Assembly: GCA_030295235.1 (NCBI GenBank)
Contig: AP026134.1
Coordinates: forward strand, 248,001 to 312,000
Direction of reading: 5' to 3'
Source: Fistulifera solaris
Lineage: Eukaryota; Bacillariophyta; Bacillariophyceae; Naviculales; Stauroneidaceae
Length of the DNA: 64,000 nt
Part shown: piece by piece, positions 53,521 through 62,116 of the stretch
Numbering within the stretch: the first letter of the stretch is position 1
Layout of the letters: each line of letters starts with the position of its first letter
Made by a program: the position numbers and the translations under genes
Notes under the pieces: generated by a model
Seen by the model: the letters and a program-made list of their open reading frames with translations, nothing else
Told to the model about the DNA's origin: nothing
The model's database searches: none

Positions 53521-53605
53521 TCCGATTCTACCGTCAATTATGTTTTGCTGGGCGGTCCGATGTGTCGTGACAACCAATATCTTCGCCCACCGCGGTCTAT
53601 ATAAG

Positions 53606-54362
53606 CCGCCCAATATAGATTACAGACGGTTTAGACTATGCCGTGAACCGTTGAAACTAAGTCCACGGCGAAGTGCGGTCACCGGAGAAGCTTTGGTAAG
53701 TCGTCTCGAGAAGGTGCAGGCAAGGTTCGTGATAGTCGGAAATGCATGGTATCAACAAATATTAAGTGCTCTAACCCTTTCGAATTCCACTGAATCGAAA
53801 GAGTGTATTACTAGCTGCGCTAGGAAAGATTCAAAACAGGAATCAGTTGAAATTTGGTCTAGCAAATGCATTTTCTGTTGAATTTCTGTCGCACGGCGTT
53901 CTTTTCGTAGCATCGCGGCAGCCAATATCTTTGCCCATCGCAGTCCATATACCTATATGCCGCCCAATATAGATTACAGACGGTTTAGACTACGCCGTGA
54001 ACCGTTGAAACTAAGTCCACGGCGAAGTGCGGTCACCGGAGAAGCTTTGGTAAGTCGTCTCGAGAAGGTGCAGGCAAGGTTCGTGATAGTCGGAAATGCA
54101 TGGTATCAACAAATATTAAGTGCTCTAACCCTTTCGAATTCCACTGAATCGAAAGAGTGTATTACTAGCTGCGCTAGGAAAGATTCAAAACAGGAATCAG
54201 TTGAAATTTGGTCTAGCAAATGCATTTTCTGTTGAATTTCTGTCACACGGCGTTCTTTTCGTAGCATCGCGGCAACCAATATCTTCGCCCATCGCAGTCC
54301 ATATACCTATATGCCGCCCAATATAGATTACAGACGGTTTAGACTACGCCGTGAACCGTTGA
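53606..54362. repeat. 354-bp tandem repeat, 2.1 copies
   Basis: Copies begin at 53606, 53960 and 54314 (spacing 354 and 354 bp). The first two are almost identical; the third breaks off at about 54362. Each carries GGTAAGTCGTCTCGAG after CGGAGAAGCTTT and the block GAATTCCACTGAATCG. The unit length is a multiple of three and shows a repeated open frame of about 90 codons on the + strand, with no recognisable protein. It lies directly 3' of the recombinase gene. Confidence 0.9.
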
Positions 54363-54570
54363 CTGGCTACTCAGTGAGATTTTCAAATTGACGATTCGTC
54401 AATAATTGGTAAGTGATACGATCACCGCACAAGCTGTTACGATTCTGTCTCCAGTTCTGTGTGTCTTGGCAGTCAGAACGGCGGGTTAATCCAACTACAT
54501 TTGTGTAATAAGGTAAGTTGCACGTAAGTTGGTTACTAATTAAATGCTCCAAGAGCCTGAGGAGTTGCCT

Positions 54571-56721
54571 TTATTTCTTGGCGCCACATATTTGCGATGC
54601 CTTTCCACTGCAGCAGTTGCCTCTGAAATGGATTTTGAAGTCTTTCCATTTCGCACAAAAAGAAGTAATGTCTCCTTGGTGGTGATTTCGAAAGCAATTC
54701 AGTGCAGGCTGGAGACAGGTATAGTAGAATTTCTTGGCGGAGGCCGTGAACTTGATAACAGGTTGCCCTTGTTCGTTGAGAAGGATAGATTGCTCGAGCT
54801 CAAGAAGCAGCATTACCTTGTCCTTGGTTTCATTTTGACTTTTGACAGCCAATCTACCAGGTAAGTCATTTTCTTCGGTGCGCTGTCTCTTGTTAGCCAG
54901 TTGGAGACTATGACCATCCAACGATCTTTTCATGTTTTTGACTGGCACAGAGAAGGAAAATGAATTTGAGTTAGAATCATGGTGATTACCATGAGCGATT
55001 GGGATCTCATTTTGGTTGCCATGGACGGACTTCAATCTCCTCTCAGCTTTGGCAGTTGCGTCTTCTGTGACGAATCGAATAAGCTGATGAAGATCCGGAA
55101 CAGCTCGATCAGGTAAAGTGGATGCAAAAGCTTTTACTTGCTGATCAACATCACTGCAGCGGGGCTTAAACTGACGGGCCATCTTCATCAGAAACGGAAC
55201 ATCTTTAGATCTCGGGTGATTAGGTCCAAGGTTCATGTCTTCTTCAACAAACATGACTGCTACATCATAGAGACTCTTACGATATAGGGGATTCTCATCA
55301 TTCAAGCGTGCCAAATTCTGGGGTTCCTCACAATGAATGTGGCGCCATTTGCTAACCATGTTTTCCTCGTTGATGTAATCCTTCGAAGTATATGCATCTT
55401 TGGCATATTTTACAGCCTGCTCGTCCGTTTCGTGTCGAGCATCTTGTCGAAGGCCTTGAGGTTTCGCGTCGCCCCAGATCGCTAAAAGGTAGGCAGTCTT
55501 GCGGAACATGTGTGTGCCGACTTTAAGGGCATTCTCACCAAATGGAACATACGTAAATAATGCCTGCGTGAAAAAGGTTTTGAAGGAACCATATTTCTCT
55601 TGGGATGTAAAGTTACCGTCGGAAGGAGGTTTCTTGAGATCATCTCTTACGGGAAACAGATTACCGGATTTGATACCGGCAACGTAGATGTACACCAAAA
55701 GCGCACGAATGGGGCACAACTCGGGGTATACGTGGTCAGCTTTCATGCACATGTAGGCCTTCTTCTTGTCAGTCTTTCCGATGACCCACAGACAAAGTGA
55801 ATCAACCGCACCGTCTGTCTTCTTAAAAAGATCGCTGTAGAAATTGTCATGGGAGATAGAAAGTAACTCGTCTGCACGAAGAAAGAGACGACAGCACATT
55901 ATTATCATGACCCAAAGAGAAAGACCATAGAGCCCAATGTCGCGACATTTGTTAGTAAGACCATCATAAAGTTTGCGCAAGTCCATAGGAAATAATTGCG
56001 AGCATCCCTTCACCTGATACGAAGGATCGTTAAGGCATTTCTTCGCGTTGGTCCACTTGTTATGTGTAGTCGGATTGCCTTCCCGACAAATTTGAGGTTT
56101 TTTGTAGTGGCGACGGCACCCGTCACTATCTCCACTAGTCATGCATTGTTCACAATAGTCTTTGTACTGAGCTTTGTCGTGGCCGCGTGCAATGTGGACC
56201 GCAGAAACGGCAGCAGCGAGCTGTTCGGCCTTCTGTGGTGATCCCCAGTCACCCGAGCAAAAGATTTTTTCGCCGTGGATGTCAGAGAGTATAACATCAG
56301 GATTAATAGTCTCGTCTGTATCATAAGGAATAAGGGTCAATGGTGTAGAAGGGTCACACCGCTTGTATCGTAAGAAAGCAACAAGACTCTCGACCTTAAT
56401 AGATGGGATGTGACTATTATCTGGGCTGAGATCTTTCACGAGCATCAGCATGGATTCGTAGTCACCAGTCCAAGCTAAGAAGCGCCATAACTGCCTGAGT
56501 ATATTAAGGTAAACCTTTGCTGTACTCGGTTTGATGTGCTGGCCATTAAATATTTCAAAACTCTTCGCATCGAAGTCGCACCAACGAGAATGATCAGGCA
56601 TGTCGATGTTTAAGAGATAGGCCTGGTTCTTAACACCTCTTTCAATCGCCGACTGGATAGGTGGAGGAAGCCGGCTCTTAACACAGATCCGGCTTTTCTG
56701 ATCTTCACTATCTGTCGACAT
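54571..56721 (-). CDS. tyrosine recombinase (Crypton-like transposase)
   Basis: 716 aa, one uninterrupted exon. The catalytic set of tyrosine recombinases is complete: Arg282 in CCRLFLRADELLSIS (box I), His404 and Arg407 in KVGTHMFRKTAYLLA, His430 and the presumed nucleophile Tyr439 in ARHETDEQAVKYAKDAY; the nine-residue His-to-Tyr spacing is exactly that of GHxx...Y in integrases. Residues about 25-115 look like the N-terminal core-binding helices (PSTAKVYLNILRQLWRFL). A Cys/His cluster (YCEQCMTSGDSDGCRRH, about 190-215) may bind zinc. About 270 residues follow the active site, including basic segments (RSLDGHSLQLANKRQR). No reverse transcriptase lies nearby, favouring a Crypton-type DNA transposon over DIRS/Ngaro. 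The frame looks intact. Confidence 0.82.
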   Translation of the reverse strand: MSTDSEDQKSRICVKSRLPPPIQSAIERGVKNQAYLLNIDMPDHSRWCDFDAKSFEIFNGQHIKPSTAKVYLNILRQLWRFLAWTGDYESMLMLVKDLSPDNSHIPSIKVESLVAFLRYKRCDPSTPLTLIPYDTDETINPDVILSDIHGEKIFCSGDWGSPQKAEQLAAAVSAVHIARGHDKAQYKDYCEQCMTSGDSDGCRRHYKKPQICREGNPTTHNKWTNAKKCLNDPSYQVKGCSQLFPMDLRKLYDGLTNKCRDIGLYGLSLWVMIIMCCRLFLRADELLSISHDNFYSDLFKKTDGAVDSLCLWVIGKTDKKKAYMCMKADHVYPELCPIRALLVYIYVAGIKSGNLFPVRDDLKKPPSDGNFTSQEKYGSFKTFFTQALFTYVPFGENALKVGTHMFRKTAYLLAIWGDAKPQGLRQDARHETDEQAVKYAKDAYTSKDYINEENMVSKWRHIHCEEPQNLARLNDENPLYRKSLYDVAVMFVEEDMNLGPNHPRSKDVPFLMKMARQFKPRCSDVDQQVKAFASTLPDRAVPDLHQLIRFVTEDATAKAERRLKSVHGNQNEIPIAHGNHHDSNSNSFSFSVPVKNMKRSLDGHSLQLANKRQRTEENDLPGRLAVKSQNETKDKVMLLLELEQSILLNEQGQPVIKFTASAKKFYYTCLQPALNCFRNHHQGDITSFCAKWKDFKIHFRGNCCSGKASQICGAKK

Positions 56722-57228
56722 TCGTATCTTCGGAATACTTTTAAAACAAATGAGGGAAGATGGTACGGAACTAAAAATAATGAGCGTACTGCGTGGGGTA
56801 GAAAAATGGAGGGACGAAAAAATAAGTGCGAAGGGGAGGGCGGAATTACTTGCAACGGACGCAATTGGGGAATAGTGTAGGAAGGCCGACTCTCAAGGGA
56901 ATGGCAATTAGGTGGTATCCTGGGTACCCGCAGGTACCCGCCTAAATACCAAACGAGGTACCCACCTAAATACCAAACGAGGTACCCACCTAAATACTTC
57001 AAAGTTTTACCTTTTTCCCCCTAATAATAGAAGAGAAGGTATCTTTCACCAAGCTCAAGGATCTACTATCTACTTGATCTTTACGGCCTAAAAAGAAGCA
57101 GTTGGCAATGAGAACCCTACAACGCCAAGCGCAAGATTTCGTGATGATCGGAGTCGCGAATGTTCTTCATTCTCACAATGATACGAGGTGACACACTACT
57201 CTACGTATTTTGTGTAGCAAACGGGCAA
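56722..57228. repeat. 24-bp minisatellite with GGTACCC
   Basis: 56924-57000 contains GGGTACCCGC copies then two and a half units of a 24-bp repeat (AAATACCAAACGAGGTACCC...). It lies about 200 bp upstream of the recombinase start. The rest of the 500 bp shows no gene. Confidence 0.7.
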
Positions 57229-57387
57229 CGGCGTTAAAATTCTGCCTCGTCGTAGACGCTGCGTAGAATCTTGTACTGAGAGGCAGAATTTTAACGTCCT
57301 TCCCGGGGAACAGCGTTAAAATTCTGCCTCGTCGTAGACGCGACGTAGAATCTTGTACTGGGAGGCAGAATTTTAACGTCCTTCCCG
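57229..57387. repeat. 75-bp hairpin repeat, copies 2 and 3 in tandem
   Basis: Two copies (57229-57304, 57312-57387) of the element seen at 18592, each with arms GTTAAAATTCTGCCTC and GAGGCAGAATTTTAAC and the tail CGTCCTTCCCGG. They are 81 bp apart and about 95 percent alike by eye. No coding capacity. Confidence 0.8.
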
Positions 57388-57824
57388 GATGTTCTGTCTT
57401 ATGTTGGATGGTGCGTGTTGCATGGCAAATACTGTTTGAAGGATTTGTCGACGTCACATTGTCCTTCATGATTCATGTTTGAGGCGATGCCAGTCCCTAA
57501 ACCTCAACCCTCATTATCTCGTCAATCGTGCCTTTGCTAAGGCTTTGAGCGAGAGCGAGGAGCAGTGGAAACCTAAAAATTAACTGCTCATGTTTTTCAC
57601 CGGAAACCATAAGTATTGAGTTGTCCTTCGCTTTCAGCTATATACATGATTGACAATCCATGACTCTTATTTGCGTTGCTGTCGAATTCGATTATGTCTT
57701 CAAGCTTCGGGGTTCATTGCAAGTTTATAAAGCTAGATCTACTTTCAAGTTCTAACTAAAATGCACATCATGATTTCTACTATGCCTAATGCAGCAGAAA
57801 TCGATCCTCAATCTCAAATTTTGT
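57388..57824. other. intergenic
   Basis: About 440 bp between the repeats and the aldo/keto reductase stop. No supported gene. Confidence 0.35.
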
Positions 57825-58774
57825 CTAGGGCACGTCGCAATCACCTGTTTCTGCGGACGGTTCTGTCGCTTGATGCAAAAGTGCCATGTCTTCCTCGCTC
57901 AATTTAAACGAGAAAAGATCCATGTTTGACAGTATATGATCGATGTTGTTGCTTTTGGGTATAACGCCACCGATGAAGCTTCCCTCTTGTAAGGCTTGTT
58001 GCACAATGAACCTCAAGGAAATCTGCGCCCCGTGACGTTATACCGCTGGGCAATTTCGGTCACTAGTTTTCCCGTAGTCAAAGAGTCTTCGGGCTCGTAC
58101 TGGCAGGGTCCGCACAACGGACTGAACGACATGAAGGTAATGTTGTTGGCGCGACATTTTTCCATGACGCCATCGACATCTCCAGATCCCACATGATATT
58201 CCACTTGATTGATACTGGGCATGACCGTAGCGATCTCCAAAATATCGTCAATATGCTGAGCACAGTAATGACTGATACCGATCGATCGGGCTTTGCCGGT
58301 GTAATAAATCTCTTCCAGTGCTCTCCATTCTTCTTGCCGCATTTCTTTCGATGCTTTCGTTGCCTCCCAATCGGCCGGAAAATGTGTCATCAAGTGGTCG
58401 ACATATTCAATGTTGAGTTGAAACAGATTGTGATGATGCGCCGCCCTTACTTCATCAAAGGTCAAACCACCGGGGACTTTGGTCAAGACGAACAAATCGG
58501 ATCGATGGCCCGTATAGCAATCGTGAATTGCCCGGCTCACACCCACCTGATTTCCGTAGCCATAGGCTGTATCCACAAACGTCAACCCAGCTCGAAAGGC
58601 TTTGCACAAGGAATCGTACGCCATAGTATCATTGTATTGCCACGTTCCGGCTCCGACCAGAGGCATCCGTACCGCATGTCCGTGGACATCGGTACCGATC
58701 GATATGCGAGGGATTGCGGTATAATTGCTGCTCACTGGGATAGCGAGAGCAATGAAAGGGACCAGAGATTTCAT
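57825..58774 (-). CDS. aldo/keto reductase
   Basis: About 316 aa from the ATG at 58774, with a possible signal peptide (KSLVPFIALAIPVSSNY). The AKR barrel is clear: VGAGTWQYND, FVDTAYGYGNQVGVSRAI with catalytic Asp and Tyr, FVLTKVPGG with Lys, DHLMTHFPADWE with His, SIGISHYC, NQVEYHV, FMSFSPLCG, and after a frame step FIGGVIPKSNNIDHI, the NADPH-binding IPKS motif. The step is at the four-C run 58028-58031; five bases would give NVTGAQISLRFIVQQ and a full-length protein ending at 57825. It reduces aldehydes or ketones; substrate unknown. Export to the secretory path would be unusual for the family. Confidence 0.9.
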
Positions 58775-59319
58775 GTTAAGTAATAGTTAGCAAGTGGAGG
58801 ACACGGAACTCTCTGTTTTTCATGGTTTTCTTGTAAAGTGAAATCAAACGAACAAAAGAGACGAAAAAATAATAAATACTCCGGAGTAATATACAAAGTA
58901 ACAAGCGGATTTCGGCATCTTTCATGACTGAAATGCAGTCGTGTTCGCGTAAACCACACTTTGGTTCTACAGTGAAAAATACTGTAACCATCGGCATGAA
59001 CTTTTGACATCAAGAATCGGGAGGTGCATTGCAAATGTTGCTAGAAATTATTCCGGAGAATTGATTTAAAATACTATAACTACAAATGTAGCTTCTGAAG
59101 TAGCAGGTCGAATGCAGGTTAGTTTTTGCAGAAGCAGACTGGCTAGCCAAACAACGATCCGCAGCGCTTTTTTCCACTTCAAAAATTGAGAAGTGTACCT
59201 GGTAATGCAAACGTAAATTTAAGTAGCACCTCATCGATGCTTGGTTAAAGGTTATAGAATTATAAATGATAGATTACCTGGTAGTCAATTAAGATGTCAT
59301 TAACAAAGCATCAGCTTGC
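58775..59319. other. intergenic
   Basis: About 540 bp, AT-rich; promoter of the reductase and 3' end of the next gene. Nothing else supported. Confidence 0.35.
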
Positions 59320-60102
59320 TCATCCACATACGCGACAGAACAAACCACATCGGTCTTCTTCGGCACGAGGGCCGCCAGTTGTGATCAGCGGATCGTAATC
59401 GTACAACGCGGCACCTCCTTCTACTTCCTTGGGGAAACGGAAGACGAAAAGTGTCTTGCCGTTCTTGGTAATAACCTTGGGATATCCGTCGGGCATGGCG
59501 ACATTTTCGCCGTCAATGTTGATCAATTGGGACATGATGACGGAAATACCTCCACCCAGGTCGTCTTCGGTAGGCTGATCATCCTTGCCCTTGAGTTCCA
59601 CACCGACATCTATGTGCGTGGCATTACCGTCGGCGCACGGGTCACACCAATTCCAGTCGATGAGTTGAATAGCGAACTTGAAATCACCTTCCACGACTTC
59701 CAAAGTCTCGTTGGTGCTTGTGGTAATGGTTCCATTCTCCTTGAAGATGTAGGTTTCCACTTTGATGGTACCGGCGCTGTAGACGTCGGCGTCAAAACTC
59801 AAGTAATCGGCGGTGAGATTGGAGAAGACCACTTCTTGAATGTTCGAGTACGTGAATCTCTGGTTGGCAAAGGTCTCGGTACTGTGCTTTTGTTGGGGAG
59901 AGCCCGCTTTCCCGACCACCTTATCGTTCTCATCGAGCTCGTGCAAGTAGTCCATGGTCATGGTGACGCGGTCCGGATCACTCTTACCGAGAGCCGCATC
60001 GTAGATCATAATCTTACCACTTTGGCCGAGAACATCGACTTCAATTTCGGCGCTCACCAAAGCGGCCAAGAGTGTGGAAAGGAGACCGTAGCGGAGAAGC
60101 AT
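59320..60102 (-). CDS. secreted acidic protein resembling coral SAARP-type matrix proteins
   Basis: 260 aa, one exon, with a signal peptide (LLRYGLLSTLLAALVSA). The mature protein is acidic and beta-rich: MTMDYLHELDENDKVVGK, YLSFDADVYSAGTIKVETYI, FKENGTITT, and DFKFAIQLIDWNWCDPC, followed by ELKGKDD and FRFPKEVEGGAALYDYDP; it ends RCGLFCRVCG. The strand order and the KFxIxLxxWxxC block recall acidic skeletal organic matrix proteins of corals, whose relatives occur in other organisms; I recognise this only by pattern. A role outside the cell is likely, the specific function is not known. Confidence 0.55.
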   Translation of the reverse strand: MLLRYGLLSTLLAALVSAEIEVDVLGQSGKIMIYDAALGKSDPDRVTMTMDYLHELDENDKVVGKAGSPQQKHSTETFANQRFTYSNIQEVVFSNLTADYLSFDADVYSAGTIKVETYIFKENGTITTSTNETLEVVEGDFKFAIQLIDWNWCDPCADGNATHIDVGVELKGKDDQPTEDDLGGGISVIMSQLINIDGENVAMPDGYPKVITKNGKTLFVFRFPKEVEGGAALYDYDPLITTGGPRAEEDRCGLFCRVCG

Positions 60103-60571
60103 GATTATAGGAGATGAATGATGTTGTGATTGCCGTTGGGCTTATGAAAATATGATGATTTGTACGGTTCGCAATTTTTGATGTTAGCAGAGGAGATTCG
60201 CGATTCGCACATTGTCACGTGGCCAGAAATCACGAGGAGTCACATGTTTACGATAATTGCCGTAAATTAAAAGTCTTTTGCGAACTTGTCAAGACCTAAG
60301 TATCTTGTGGGCAATAATGAGGAAGACTTTTTCAGGCTAACTGCAAAGAAGGGATTCTACTGAAACAAGACACTCCAAGTAGCAACGGATATATACAAAT
60401 ACAAATATCGGAGTATAGACAAAGGAGGCCAGGGCATACTTTCCAATGTCGGACGCGTTTTGGATCATACCGCCCAGAGATTTATGCTTGATTAGACGGA
60501 GTACAAAAAACATCATTCGCTCAATCTGCACCATCGAAATCCAAGAAATTACTATCAAATCAGAGTACTAA
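60103..60571. other. intergenic
   Basis: About 470 bp. One open frame of 73 codons on the minus strand (60337-60558) lacks an identifiable domain; left unannotated. Confidence 0.35.
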
Positions 60572-61594
60572 TTAGTCGCATGGGCCGCATGTCTGTTGGT
60601 AATAAGCCGTGCGATTCTCGGCCGGAATCGCATCGTTGCCCTTTTCCCATGCCAAAGGGAAAAAAGTCCCATTGATGGAGTGTTCCAAGCGAGCCGCAAA
60701 CGCTTGGGTCCCATTCCATCGACTGGCGTGACAGAACCACCGCTCACAAGGATCCCGTTCGATACGATCGGCTTCTTCTTTGTCGTTGGAAGCCGTTGGC
60801 TCTAAAAAATGCCATCCATCGTGCCAGACTTCAATCCAGTTGTGATTCCCATTTCCTTGTTCAGCATTCCACGCGGCCGTCCCGGCCACGCGAGCGGGAA
60901 CACCCACCGCCCTTAATGCACTGGCCAATAGAATGGATAATCCCGTACAACTGCCGTATCCATAGACCAAAACAGACATGGGGTCAAAGATAAGTGGCGT
61001 CGAGCCGGCCACAAAGGTAATGGAAGGTGTCCCCGGTGCCGCCAATCTTTGCCACATGTACGTGTTCAACATGTAAACGGCTTCTGTCAATGTAGTAGTC
61101 TCGCCTTGGATGAGTGTCGAAAGTTTCTGAAACAAATAGGGTCGCCAGTTACTCCGTGCTTCATTGAGATGCAAATAATTCAAGACATATTCTTCCCATA
61201 TTTCCCGGGGCAATTCATCGGTATAACGAAATAAAATTTTGGCCTGTAATGCGTATTCAATTGTCGGTCCAATCAATCCATCGGCTAGACCGTCTACCGG
61301 ATTCGAATGATCCTTCGAAACAAATCCTATGGTTTGGCGAAACGGCCGATCGAACGAAAGAATGTGTTGTTCCAGATATTCGTACGCATCACGTCGAGCA
61401 TGCTCGACGGTTTGCCATTCGCAACACTCTTGTTGTTGCTGTTGTAAATAACGTTCTTGACTGGTCATGCCAGGATGTGGCCAGGCCACGTGAGTGGAAT
61501 TGCTGCGGCAGCCAGCGTCGACGATTGCCTGCACGATCGGAGCGACGAAGAAGATGAGAAAGTGCGACACCACAAGTCCGAAACGAAATATCAT
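60572..61594 (-). CDS. secreted transglutaminase-like protein
   Basis: 340 aa from the ATG at 61594, chosen because it opens a signal peptide (FGLVVSHFLIFFVAPIVQA). An upstream in-frame ATG at 61723 would add 43 residues and bury it. The transglutaminase-core triad is in place: Cys in VYGYGSCTGLSILLASALRA, then GVPARVAGTAAW, His in NHNWIEVWHDGW, acidic residue in HFLEPTA. Two further Cys motifs occur at the C-terminus (PCERWFC, TCGPC). Such domains occur in cysteine proteases, peptide N-glycanases and crosslinking enzymes; substrate unknown. The gene starts close to divergent sequence on the + strand. Confidence 0.82.
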   Translation of the reverse strand: MIFRFGLVVSHFLIFFVAPIVQAIVDAGCRSNSTHVAWPHPGMTSQERYLQQQQQECCEWQTVEHARRDAYEYLEQHILSFDRPFRQTIGFVSKDHSNPVDGLADGLIGPTIEYALQAKILFRYTDELPREIWEEYVLNYLHLNEARSNWRPYLFQKLSTLIQGETTTLTEAVYMLNTYMWQRLAAPGTPSITFVAGSTPLIFDPMSVLVYGYGSCTGLSILLASALRAVGVPARVAGTAAWNAEQGNGNHNWIEVWHDGWHFLEPTASNDKEEADRIERDPCERWFCHASRWNGTQAFAARLEHSINGTFFPLAWEKGNDAIPAENRTAYYQQTCGPCD

Positions 61595-62116
61595 TCTTTT
61601 ATAAAACGAAAGTAAATTGGTTGTTGCTTCTTCGTAATTTTTATGGATCGTTGATTTCATTCCGTTTGTTGGAGTTTCTTTTGTGCTGTATGGAAATGAG
61701 GCACCGCAAAATCCTGCGTACATTACAGCCTATAGACTTTGATTCCGTCATAACGGTGTCCGAGCGGTTCGGTTACCAGATGGGGTGCAGGCGCGCCAAA
61801 AAAAAAAAGACATTCGAGTACGAGGACGATGACGCGAGTGACCCGCTCGGCAACATCCATCCAATCAAGCCTCCTGCACGAAAACGGAGTATATTGAAAC
61901 ACCACAACAACAAGGAATATCTTCTTCTTGTCATTTACTACCAGTACTTACTAAACGCTCTGAAGAGACGGATTCGAAGTCAACTACTACTATCATGAGT
62001 TCTCCCGACGCCAAAAACGCGACCTGCCGACCGCCACACGGCCGTCGTCTAGCAAAAAGCCCAAAACACCCACATTGCAAAGTAATGTCATTAACTTACA
62101 AGGTTTAGTACATGCC
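61595..62116. other. possible 5' exon(s) of the SNARE-ankyrin gene
   Basis: An open frame on + at 61690-61998 (MRHRKILRTLQPIDFDS; KKKKTFEYEDDD) and a second open frame from about 61964 to 62116 (RDLPTATRPSSSKKPKTPT) could be leading exons of the next gene, but no junction can be fixed. An eleven-A run at 61799-61809 makes the local frame unreliable. Confidence 0.3.

Noticed and set aside
54571-56721. DIRS/Ngaro-type retroelement
   Set aside because: Only the tyrosine recombinase is present; no reverse transcriptase, RNase H or split terminal repeats were seen within the window.
48437-57387. LTR retrotransposon or large virus-like element across the island
   Set aside because: No long terminal direct repeats and no polymerase, integrase or capsid-like protein; the direct repeats are tandem arrays.
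61595-61723. Upstream start for the transglutaminase-like protein
   Set aside because: The ATG at 61723 would place 43 polar residues before a good signal peptide; the start at 61594 is preferred.
61720-61800. tRNA-Ser/Leu-like GTGTCCGAGCGGTTCGG
   Set aside because: No complete cloverleaf; the stretch lies in an open frame and lacks a T-arm.
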